DNA of 64,000 nucleotides from Sequoia sempervirens (taxonomy: Eukaryota > Streptophyta > Pinopsida > Cupressales > Cupressaceae). The notes below the pieces were generated by a model. The model was not told the DNA's origin. It did not search any database and worked only from the letters and a program-made list of their open reading frames with translations. The DNA is taken from positions 123,337,394-123,401,393 of the forward strand of contig VDFB02252616.1 in NCBI GenBank assembly GCA_007258455.2, in the 5' to 3' direction. Shown one piece after another: positions 48,670 to 58,679 of this stretch (position 1 is its first letter; each line of letters begins with the position of its first letter). The position numbers and the translations under genes are program-made.

Positions 48670-50276
48670 TGAATCGAAAATAAAATGGTGTGTGGGAATG
48701 GCCACTTATTCTCCTTCGGTCATTCAATTATGTCCTAGGAATCCTAATTGGATTGACTATCAACCTCACAAGGTGAGTCAATTCTCAACAAGGAGGACCT
48801 AGGAAGGGGTTCTTTAAGCTTTTAGGGGTTCACCACCAAGAAAATGCTTGGAAAAGACACTTTAACTTTCAACTCACAAAACCTAGTAATGCAAGCTAAA
48901 TGAAGGATGCAAATGAGGAAATAATGCAACAACAAGTTAGGGTATGTGTACCTGGGAAATCTAGAAATGTGACAAGGATTCTAGAAATGCAAAGAAGTTT
49001 TCAAAAAGTGTTATAGAGGAAAAAGACACCCTTACTGTTGTCTTAGTCATGATGTTGTTTTTTAGGGAAAATCTAGAATCTTCGAAAGTTAGAACTAGAT
49101 CTAGAAGAATTTCTAAAAAATACCCTCGAGACGACAAAGACGCCCTAGGTGGTGACTTAGTCTTGTTTGGAATTTCTGAAATATTTGAATGTGGTCCTGA
49201 GGCTTGATGTTTGCTCTTCCTTCTCTGATCTCAGGTTTTGAAACTTCTAGATTTGGCCTATAGGTGAGTTTCCGTGAAGATGAAAACTTTGTAATGCAAT
49301 TTTTCTACTTTGAAACTTTTCACTTCAAATGATCTTCAAGTCTTCAACCTAAATCTACAATCACAAACATGCAAGAGGAGAAAAACTTGTTGACTGTTAG
49401 TGAATGGGGGTTTGCCTTGGTCAAACCCCTTGTTGGTAATTAAACCTTGAAATGAAATGAAATAGGATGAAGGAATGATGAATGAACAATCTATAATGCT
49501 ACAACTCACTAAACCCTTGCTATAGAGTCTACAAACTTGCGTGAAATGGCTAGCTTGGATATGGATCTTGAATCAAAGGAAGGATTGATAGATATGAACT
49601 TGAATTGCTTGCTTGAATTAAAACCCTGCATCACAAATGTTAGCACAACAACACACATGATGCAAGAAGATCTTTGATATGATGCTTGAATCTTGATGAT
49701 GGCTCCAAATGCTTGATGAAATGCTCTTGAATTCTCTTGAATACTTGAATGCTTGGATGCCTAGATTGCTTGTTATGAGAAAATGAGAGAATGAACCTTG
49801 TATTTATACTTATCCATGCTTAATATCCCAAAATTACACCACACCAAGCCGACATATGAATTCATTAATTAAAGGAGGCTAAATCCTACCAGAATTTGAA
49901 ATTAAATCCCAAAAATACCTCAAGGGGGACTAACACGCCCTAGGTGGTGTCTTAGTCCAGAGGCATGAAACTTGGGGCATAGACTCCAAAAAGGGACCTA
50001 TTTTAGTGCTTTAAAAATCAGGGTCACAAGAACTTTGGGGGACAGAGATGCCCTAGGTGGCATTTTAGTCCTGATCCAAAAATTAGGGACACTTAGAAAA
50101 AATCATTAAATTATCATTTATATATTGAATTTTGTTGGGATTAGCCATAAAAAGATATAATTCATTGGGATTGTGGATGAAAAATAGGACCAATTAAGAC
50201 ATAAATAGGGATAAATAAAACAAGGTGAGCCCAAACAAGTGTTAAAATGCAAGGGTATGCATTTTACTACACTACA
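48670..50276 (-). repeat. 3' LTR of the minus-strand element (1607 bp)
   Basis: Collinear with 53787-56513 after removing the inserted TIR element. A minus-strand TATA-like box (AGTATAAATACAAGG) lies near 49797-49811. Contains four copies of the palindromic motif described separately. Confidence 0.88.
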
Positions 50277-50290
50277 TTTATCCCCCACAT
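50277..50290 (-). other. Polypurine tract of the minus-strand element
   Basis: On the minus strand a G-rich ATGTGGGGGATAAA immediately precedes the LTR start TGTAGTG. This sets the element's orientation. Confidence 0.8.
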
Positions 50291-50625
50291 TAGTGAGAGG
50301 ATGAACTTGCTTCAAACTCGCACTAAAGTAGCCAACCGCGCAATCAAAATGGATTCAAATGTACACATAAGAGGGTGGCCAAGCCCCTAGGATCAAGATC
50401 CTAAGGAAAAATAACATAGGCACAAAGGAGCATTTGTGGATGATATATGAAGTCATAGCCAGATCGCAAACATACACCATCAAAGATAGAAAAAAGGAAA
50501 AAGGAAAAGGAAAAAAAATGTAATAGATCAAGCTTCAACTGGTTGTCCAACGCATTGTGGACTAGGTCTAGGTTGTTTGTCCAAAAAATGTTTACAAGTG
50601 GAATGCACTTTTCACTATGTAAACA

Positions 50626-50930
50626 AAATGCACACTCACAAGGGCTAGTGAAGCTAGTTGTTCACTAGGTGAGCCCCAGGGGACCATATAAAATTCATAC
50701 CTCCATGACTTTAATAAGGTACAAAAATGCATGCTCACAAGGGCTAGTGAAGCTAGGTGTTCACTAGGTGAGCCCCAAGAGGTCTATATCAACGTCATAC
50801 CCCCATGACTATGATATGGACAAAAAGAAAAGAAAATGCATGCTCACAAGGGCTAGTGAAGCTAGGTGTTCACTAGGTGAGCCGTAGGGGACCATATCAA
50901 ATCCATACCTCCATGAATTTAATAAGGTAA
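50626..50930. repeat. Three tandem units (~100-110 bp) inside the minus-strand element
   Basis: CTCACAAGGGCTAGTGAAGC followed by TTCACTAGGTGAGCC occurs near 50634, 50733 and 50844. The unit itself contains an inverted pair (GGCTAGTGAA / TTCACTAGGTGAGCC). Confidence 0.85.
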
Positions 50931-51514
50931 ACAAAGAAAATGCAACAAGAAAGATGAATGTTCAAAGGGAGTTTGCTTAGTTCATGCGAAGTCTTAATCT
51001 CAGGGGACATTGTTTCTAATGTCTCAGAGAGAGGACTAATCAAAGGATAAAATTTCACAACTTAGGGAATGTAGTGCGTCACATCACCACTAAGAGGAAT
51101 ATAATATGCTATGATAGATCAAGCTCTTGAAGGACATTACTCACAATGTCACCAAAAGGAGAAAAAAAAAACACATCATATGAAGAAAGAAAATCACATC
51201 AAGGAACATGAAAAAGAAAAATACAAATGAAATCATGCCAAAATAATACCAATGTATGCCACCACTTTAAAGAAATTTCTAACACCATGTTGTGAGCAAT
51301 TACTTTAAAGTAGCCAAAACATGAAAAATAAAAAGAGGAAAAGAAGGGTTGCCCCCCATAAACACATAAGGGATCTATGGATTCGGGGTCAGTATCTATC
51401 TTTGCTGCAATAATATCAGAGAGCTCAGAACTGTCATCATTCCCCAAATACAAATAGAACTAGAAAAATGACACAAAGAGAGCAAAAATAAAATGAAAAA
51501 ACCTTTTGGGTCAA

Positions 51515-51690
51515 CATGGAAGAGACATAGGGTGCCTTGATGCCTTGCATCATCCCCAAAAGGAAAACACAAGACAAAAATGAAAAGAAAAGGAAAGATA
51601 ATGAAAAATATTTTGGGTCAACTTGGAAGAGACATAGGGTGTCTCAACACCTTGCATCATCCACAAAAGGAAAACACAAGACAAAAATGA
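51515..51690. repeat. Two tandem units (~117 bp) inside the minus-strand element
   Basis: TTTGGGTCAACATGGAAGAG and TTTGGGTCAACTTGGAAGAG start two similar units, each ending in AAAACACAAGACAAAAATGA. Confidence 0.8.
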
Positions 51691-52134
51691 AAAGAAATCT
51701 TATGACATATAGAAGAATGAATGTACAAATAAAGGAGTGTATATATAGAGAGAAAACATCAAATGATATGGGGGATCACATCACACACATGCAATCAAAG
51801 CAAAAAGAGAGCAAAAAGGAAAGCAAAAGAAAAATAAAAGATAAAAGATTAGTAAAGCACATGTGATTTAGCATAAAAAAGGTCATCAACCTCCCAATCT
51901 CTATCTATATAAGTGAAAGGTAGACAACAAACCTAAGATACAATGACAAATGCATTACTAGGACAAGGCTATCTACTCCTTGCCCCCACTGAGTGCAAGA
52001 CAAGAATGAGTCAAGGTAAGTGATGGGAAGGATCATGTAATAGTAAGAATAGAATATTCTACAACTATTACATGACAAGAAGGACAAAGGATATGCTATT
52101 TAATCACTAGATAACAAGTATCTTTATCAAAGTG

Positions 52135-53214
52135 TTATTTACTCAACATGACCTTGAATGCATAACACTCATTAGTACTATGTCCAAGAGTCCTATGGTA
52201 TTGAAAAAGTGGAAATTTTGCATCTTTAGGATATAGTATTAGCCTATCTTTCTCTGGTGGTAATAGGATAAGTCCTTGGTTGAGAAGGATTTGTAATTTT
52301 CTTTCACTTTCAGGTGGCGGTTGAGGGGGTTGGAGTTTTAGTAATTTGTAAGGTCTTTTATGTTTGCTAGATTCACCAACTTCTTGGAGTGAACTTGGAG
52401 GAGGAGGATCTAAGGTGACCCTATTGCCTTTGTCATTGTCATGAGTTATTAGTTGTTCTTTAGGAAGAAGGATACTCATGTCGGGGGGAGAATCTAAGAT
52501 TAGCGTACCATCACTACGAAGCCTTAGGTATTCCCTAGGAGGTCTTATGTTGCGAGGGGGATCTTGATATCCCAACCCTTTTGTGTTTTCATTAGTTGAA
52601 ATTTTCTCTAGGACTTGGTGAATGTTGTGTTCACTTTTTGTATCACATCCTTGTTTACTCGAGATTGTGAATCCTTTTCCATATGTTTCTTACAGATTGA
52701 TTGGAGTGTTTGTTACTTTGTTATCATAAAATGGTTGAGTGTTTGCTTGTTTAGAGGAACTAGTTTCATGTATTGTAGAGAACTTAGGTTCATCTTGTGT
52801 TTCAGGGTGTAAGTAACCAAATATCTCAAGAGGTAGTATGGATGGATAAAAGGATGCATTGTCTTCAAGGTTGTTAAGACAATCATTTAGGAATGTATTC
52901 ATGTTGTCATCATCTTCTCCAATGATGTCAACATCATGAGGAGGACATGCATTAGGAGTTGTGTGAGTGTGAGCAAGTTCAATTTCATTAGGGACATTAC
53001 CAAAGGCACATATTAACACATCCACCAAAGATTTCAAGGACATCCAAAGCTTTCCAAAACACATATCATGATGCAAGATTGAACAAATACACTTGAAATG
53101 AAAGAAACTAAGATAACAAAAATTCTGCAAACTATAATAGAAAATTGAAAGCAACAAATAGAAGCACATAAAAGCAATTTCAAATCCTAAAAATTGGAAA
53201 GTTAAATTCAACAA
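52135..53214 (-). pseudogene. Gag/pre-protease region of the minus-strand element
   Basis: Two minus-strand frames. The downstream one (52575 to 52135) is Pro-rich (PPPPSSLQEVGESSKHKRPY, PPQPPPESERK) and ends FPLFQYHRTLGHSTNECYAFK, the F-x-x-x-H-R-x-x-G-H-x-T-x-E-C layout that I know from the gag-protease junction of Tat/Athila-like gypsy polyproteins. The upstream one (53214 to 52690) has an acidic part (IIGEDDDNMNTFLND). I see no RT (no YVDD- or FVDD-like motif), RNase H or integrase, so the element is non-autonomous. Assignment to gypsy is moderately supported. Confidence 0.5.
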
Positions 53215-53786
53215 GGACTAAGACGCCAATAATGGCATCTTGGTCTTACTGGTGAAGTTATGAAGTTCAAAGGACTGAAACATACAGTAGACAACAGAGA
53301 CAAGGTTCTGAGATAGAAACCTACAGAGGGAGTAAGACGCTAGGAAGGGCGTTTTAGTCCTAGCAGAGGTTTTTCTCAGAAAAATAACAAATTATGGATT
53401 GCTTACAGTGTTCACAAGTTGCCTATTCATGATGCTAATGTTTAGAAATAGAAAACCATGCAAATGAATGCAAGGAAAAGTAACTAGTGACAAGCAATTG
53501 AATGCAAAGTTGAATGTAATTTTTTCAATTTTGAATGTAATAAGAATATTTCTAAATGTAATTAGGATGATGAACAATGCATTTTTTAGTTTTTTGAATG
53601 AAAAGAAATGATGAAAGAAAGCAAAAATGCAACTTATATGCACTTTCACAAATGCAAGTATGAGAAACCCTACATGCAATTTAACTAATGCAAGACGTAA
53701 TGCAAGAATGAATGCACCCTAGATCAAGAACTTTAATGAACTCCAAATCAGAAAGTGAATGCTCAAAAAGGTTGGGTTCACCAAAA

Positions 53787-56513
53787 TGAACTGGAAAGAA
53801 AATGGCGTGGAGGAATGCCCACTTATTCTCCGTCGGTCATTCAATTATGTCCTAGGAGTCTTAATTAGATTAACTAGGGTTGATGCAAGAAGTTGGGTCC
53901 ACAAAAAGCTCAAAAAGTGGAAGTGTTTTTGCTATTTTTCAGAATTTGTCACACATGGACTAAAAATTTGAGGCACTTACACAATGAATCTTAAAAAATT
54001 CAATAATATGAAATTTAGCATTTTGAATCTAGTTTCCAAATATGTAATTTATTCAAATAGCCAGATGATAGAAATTAAATTTTGATAGGGATGTATAAAA
54101 ACCACTTTTTTAAAGTCCCTTTTTTTTACCATACCATGCACGTGTATGGACACCACTTTTTGACCCAAATAAAAGTATTTTGCTAATTCCTTTTGGGGAA
54201 AAATAGATAACAACATGAATATTGATGAGGAAATTTTTTTGTAATTTTTTCTTTTGAATATATTTTTTTATTGAATTTTTATTGGCCTTAATTGTTATTT
54301 TTAAAAATCAACATGCATGGACAACATAATTGGACCTAAACTAAACATTTTTTGAATTTTTTTTTCATTGTGTAGAGAATTGTTCAAAGATTTATGCCAT
54401 ACAATGTTTTTTATAAGAAAATTAACCAAGCAAAAGTTATTAAAAAAATAGAAAGCCTGATATTTCAAGTTTAAGGACTAGTTTGCTTAGAAATTAATTA
54501 AAAAATAACAAATATAATCCAATATTAATAAAAATTATATATTTGGAAACTAGACATTGTGTTATCTAATGGGTTTTAACTTTATAGATTGATTCGGAAA
54601 AAATGTCCATCAGCCATATTGCCAAAGTTGGGCATTCTTCTTCAATCTACCTTAGATTTTTAGTTGCAGGTCAAAGGCTAAGGTTCGGGTTGCCAAGCCT
54701 TTCCCAAGCCTAAAACTGAGGCAGCATGTGGGTTGGGAATTCAAAATTTAAAAAATGCATACACGTTACAAAACACATATGTGTTCTTTATTTTCTTGAT
54801 TATTTTAAAAATTAAATACTTTTTAGAAATGCATATGCATTTTGTGTTACCCAAAGCATAACACATGCATTTTTAGTGCATACGCATTCTTTTAGGCTTG
54901 GGTACCCAAAGCATAACGCATACACATTTTTTTATTAATGCGTATGAGTTTTCTACGAGATTTTTTTTTGGCTGAAACTTCCCCTCTTCGTGGACCCAAT
55001 TTCTTGCTTTTACCCACTATCAACCTCACAAGGTGAGTCAATTCTCAACAAGGAAGACCTAGGAAGGGTTCTTTAAGATTTTAGGGGTTCACCACCAAGC
55101 AAATGCTTGGAAAAGACACTTTAACATTCAACTCAAAAAACCTAGTAATGCAAGCTAAATGAAGGATGCAAATGATGAAATAATGCAACAACAAGTTAAG
55201 GTATGTGTACCTAGAAAATCTGGAAATGTGACAAGGATTCTAGAAATGCAAAGAAGCTATCCAAAAGTGTTATGGAGGACAAAGACACCCCTAATATTGT
55301 CTTAGTCCCACTGCTGTTTTTCGAGGAAAATGCATAATCTTCATATGTAAGAACCAGATCTGGAAGAATTTTTGAAAAATACCCTTTGGAGGACTAAGAT
55401 GCCCTAGGTGGTGACTTAGTCCCATCTGGAAATTCTGAAATCTCTGAGTGTGGTCCTGAGGTTTGATGTGTGCTCTTCCTTCTTCTTTGATCTTAGGTTC
55501 TAAAACTTTTGGATTTGGCCTATAGGTGAGTTTCCGTGAGGATGACAACTTTGCAACTTATCACTTCAAATGATCTTCAAGTCTTCAACCTAAATCTACA
55601 ATCACAAACATGCAAGAGGAGAAAAAATTGTTAACTGTTAGTGAATGGGGGTTTTCCTTGGTCAAACCCCTTGTTGGTAATTAAATATTGAAATGAAATG
55701 AAATAGGATGAAGTAATGATTAATGAACAATATGCAATGCTACAACTCACCAAACCCTTGCTATAAAGTCTTCAAACTTGTGTGAAATGGCTAGCTTGAA
55801 TATGGATCTTGAATCAAAGAAAGGATTGATAGATATGAACTTGAATTGCTTGCTTGAATGAAAACCCTACATCACAAATGTTAGCACAACACACATGATG
55901 CAAGAAGATCTTTGATATTATGATTGAATCTTGATGATGGCTCCAAATGCTTGATGAAATGCTCTTGAATTCTCTTCAATACTTGAATGCTTGGATGCTT
56001 AGATTGCTTGCTATGAGAAATGAGAGAAGGAACCTTGTATTTATACTTATCCATGCTTAATATCCTAAAAGTACACCATACCAAGACGACATATGAATTC
56101 ATTAATTAAAGGAGGCTAAATCCTGCCAGAATTTGAAATTAAATCTCAAAAATACCTCAAGGGGGCCTAAGACGCCCTAGTTGGCATCTTAGTCCCAAGG
56201 CATGAAACTTGGGACATAGACTCCAAAAAGGGACCTATTTAGGTGCGTTCAAAACCAAGGTCCCAAGACCTTTGGGGGACAAAGATGCCCTAGGTGGCAT
56301 TTTAGTCCCAACCCAAAAATTAGGGACACTCAGACAAAATCATTAAATTATCATTTATCCATTGAAGTTTGTGAGGATTAGCCATAAAAAGATATAGTTC
56401 ATTGGGCTTGTGGATGCAAAATAGGACCAATTAAGGCATAAATAGGGATAAATAAAGCAAGGCGGACCCAAACAAGTGTGAAAATGTAAGGGTATGCATT
56501 TTACTACACTACA
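53787..56513 (-). repeat. 5' LTR of the minus-strand element, split by a TIR element
   Basis: 53787-53872 and 55016-56513 together match 48670-50276. A minus-strand TATA-like box lies near 56034-56047. Left of 53787 on the minus strand follows TTTTGGTGAACCCAACC, a possible primer site beginning TGG; I cannot name the tRNA. Confidence 0.85.
53877..55015. mobile_element. TIR element family C inserted in the LTR (1139 bp)
   Basis: Left end GGGTTGATGCAAGAAGTTGG; reverse complement of right end GGGTAAAAGCAAGAAATTGG; both continue GTCCAC. ACTA stands on both sides (53873-53876, 55016-55019) and occurs once at the matching empty site in the other LTR, which confirms a 4-bp target duplication. AT-rich interior with no ORF. 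It shares an AAAAACCACTTTTT phrase with family A. Confidence 0.9.
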
Positions 56514-57906
56514 ACTAGAACAAATAATGTGGAAGAAGCTATGGCAGTTTTGTATGGTTTGAAACTTGCTTTGCATCTAGGTATGGTGATTTAGTATTGA
56601 TCATCAATGCTTGTAAGTAGAGATTTTATCACAATTGGCATTTAAAATACATTCTACAAAATTTTTGGGGATTGTTAGATAATTTTCAATCTTATCAAAT
56701 CTCTCACATATATCGTGAAGGGAATAAGTTGGCAGATCAACTTGCAAACATGGAATTTGAAAAACAAGATGTTACTATATCAGAGGATAATGCTCCAATT
56801 TAAACTTTTCTAACCCTAGCTGCGATAGTAACAAATGAAATTATGCATTCATTTAATTCAAAAAATTCACATAATTAAATTTACCCTTCTTATCAGGTGC
56901 ATTCATTTAATTCACATAATTCACATAATTAAAGGAGATCAAAGATGAGTTGGACCTAATTCTGAAAGGATATTGTTGGCACAATGTTTTCATTTAAGAC
57001 AAAAGAATATCTATGTAATATCATATAGAAGAGGTGTAAAAGATAGTCAAATTTGTGCTAAGTTAGCAGGTTTTGGAGTTTGAGCTTTAGGCTTATGGCT
57101 AACCAAATGCCTTAGTTGATTTCAATAAGAATCAAGCATCGGTCGACAAGCTTAATGCTTACCAAATGGATTTGAAAAATACTTAGGAATTTTGAAGGTT
57201 TTTGGCATTCAGACTTTGGAGCTTCATCATAACCTTTACTTGTGAAGTATACAGTATCGAGTATTGAGAAACCTCGAACCCTAACCCGTGAAAGGATTTT
57301 ACAATTAGCATGTTTCAGAGTTTGGGCTTTGGGCTTATGGCTTACTGAATTCCTTAGTTTATTTCAGTAAGAATCGGGCATCGGCCATTGGGCTTATTAC
57401 TTATTAAATTCTTTTGAAAAAGACTTAGGAAATTTGAAGGATTTTGGAATTTGGACTTCAGAGCTTCAATGTAACCTTTACTTGTAAAGTCTATGGTATC
57501 AGGTATTGAGAAACCTTGAACCTTGAGCCGTGAAAGGATTTCACTCTTCCCTGCTTAGCATTATGTTTGGCATGAAGGACAAGGGATCCCCAATCCCCGA
57601 CATCCGAAAGGAAATATGGGAGTTTCCTGCCATCCTGTCGAATGATGACGTTGATTTTCTTTCACCATGGGGGCTTGTGGGATTTTGACTTGTGGCTTGG
57701 ATGAAAAGGTTGAAGACTTATGGTGAGGCATATGAGGATGAATAATTAGATGACATGTTTCACATGTTTATTTGTTAATTTTACATCTTTGTTGTAATTA
57801 GGCCCTCTTGGACACTTTTGTAATTAGACCCTCTTGGGCTCTTTTGTAATTACTTACTATTATTATTAATATAATATATAGGCTATTAGCCTTTTGCAAA
57901 AAAAAA
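56514..57906 (+). pseudogene. LINE RNase H second half, 3' region and A tail
   Basis: RTNNVEEAMAVLYGLKLALHLG continues RNase H from 48667; SHIYREGNKLADQLAN near 56700 is the usual distal RNase H motif. A frame near 57555-57685 (GSPIPDIRKEIWEFPAI) looks like the ORF2 tail or 3' region. The element ends with an A run at 57898-57906. A 241-bp tandem pair lies at ~57067-57549. Confidence 0.8.
57067..57549 (+). repeat. Two ~241-bp tandem units in the LINE 3' region
   Basis: GGAGTTTGAGCTTTAGGCTT and CAGAGTTTGGGCTTTGGGCT start two units that both end with AACC(C/T)TGAACC-like text and GTGAAAGGATTT. About 80 percent alike by eye. Confidence 0.8.
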
Positions 57907-58033
57907 GCATTTTAATCATTTATAGTTACATCAAATAATTAATTATTTATAATGCAAATATGGACACCATTAATAAAAAAGATATGTATTAACCAAATAG
58001 TTATATAGGCATACATCAATATATGTCGATATA

Positions 58034-58065
<32 letters not shown>

Positions 58066-58179
58066 GCCATATAGGCTTACAAGAATTTCATATGGGCATA
58101 CAATGTCACTTATATACAATACAAAATAAATGTCCAAAAATGCCATATAGGCATACAACAAAGGACCCTAATAAATATC
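57907..58179. repeat. AT-rich spacer with (TA)n microsatellite
   Basis: TA repeat at about 58035-58062. The neighbouring phrase CATATAGGC(A/T)TAC recurs several times (57995-58155). No gene seen. Confidence 0.7.
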
Positions 58180-58660
58180 CATTCCCCTTCAGGTGAAGAA
58201 AACATATCACAAGTGGTGTTTGATCATCAGGGGGATGGAGATGTGTATGAATGTGGTCTACTTTGAACTCGAGGGTTGGAACTCCTATTTAATTCTTCAT
58301 GGAGCCATACCTATTACAATAAAAAGTATAGACATTAATTTATAGAGATTACATTATATAAAATGAAATATTTAACAAAATAATCACTTACCTCCAGCAA
58401 ATGATCTCTCTCCTCATTTGCAACAGTGGCATGCTCATATTGTGGCATTGCAAAGCCCTATCTAGCAACCATCCAAATAGAAATCAAACTACAAATTAAA
58501 AATCATTTTATTTTTCAATAATAAACAGCTAAAACAACAAAAGTAATTTAAAATTTACTAATCTACCTCATACCCCCATCAATGGCATCAAGCTCTCAAT
58601 TGTAGTAGAGACACCATGCTCCATTTCCATATCAATACCAGGAAGAGGCTCTACTTGCAT
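58180..58660 (-). pseudogene. Putative three-exon gene fragment, unidentified
   Basis: On the minus strand three short coding-like blocks are separated by intron-like gaps. Block 1: MMQVEPLPGIDMEMEHGVST...LMPLMG with a GTATGA donor. Block 2: GFAMPQYEHATVANEERDHLLE with a GTAAGTG donor near 58392. Block 3 after an AG near 58309: VWLHEELNRSSNPRVQSRPHSYTSPSP, then two stops, then CDMFSSPEGEWI. The donor at block 2 joins block 3 in phase. I do not recognise the protein; it may be the C-terminal end of a transposon or host gene fragment. Confidence 0.35.
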
Positions 58661-58679
58661 CATATGAAAATAAAACAAC

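Larger units (their letters stand above)
49017..56310. repeat. Ten dispersed copies of an imperfect palindrome
   Basis: Consensus half GGACTAAGACGCC, a short spacer CTAGGT, then GGCGTCTTAGTCC as the inverted half. Copies lie near 49017, 49132, 49925, 50037 (left LTR), 53215, 53327 (interior next to the right LTR), and 55275, 55389, 56161, 56274 (right LTR). They come in pairs ~110-115 bp apart. Copies vary mainly at the CpG-containing core (GACGCC to GATGCC or GACACC). Confidence 0.85.
48670..56513 (-). mobile_element. Minus-strand LTR retrotransposon, RT not found (7844 bp, nested in LINE RNase H)
   Basis: LTRs at 48670-50276 and 53787-56513 (the latter enlarged by a 1.14 kb TIR element). 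Read on the minus strand, the LTR starts TGTAGTGTAG and ends TTCA. The polypurine tract is ATGTGGGGGATAAA, next to 50276. Target duplication ACTGG (48665-48669) against ACTAG (56514-56518), one mismatch. Removing the element joins the RNase H frame of the LINE (LVYLPT to RTNNVEEAMAVLYG). The 3.5 kb interior encodes gag-like fragments but no RT or integrase. Confidence 0.88.

Noticed and set aside
51537..51866. Lys-rich plus-strand ORF of 109 codons
   Set aside because: It arises from A-rich tandem repeats inside the minus-strand LTR element and runs opposite to its coding strand.
44640..57930. Target-site duplication of the LINE
   Set aside because: Sequence after the A tail (GCATTTTAATCA) has only weak resemblance to sequence before 44772; no convincing match, so no duplication is claimed.
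57907..58160. Coding potential of the minus-strand ORF at 57970-58161
   Set aside because: Tyr/Ile-rich translation of the (TA)n and CATATAGGC-rich spacer; no support as a gene.
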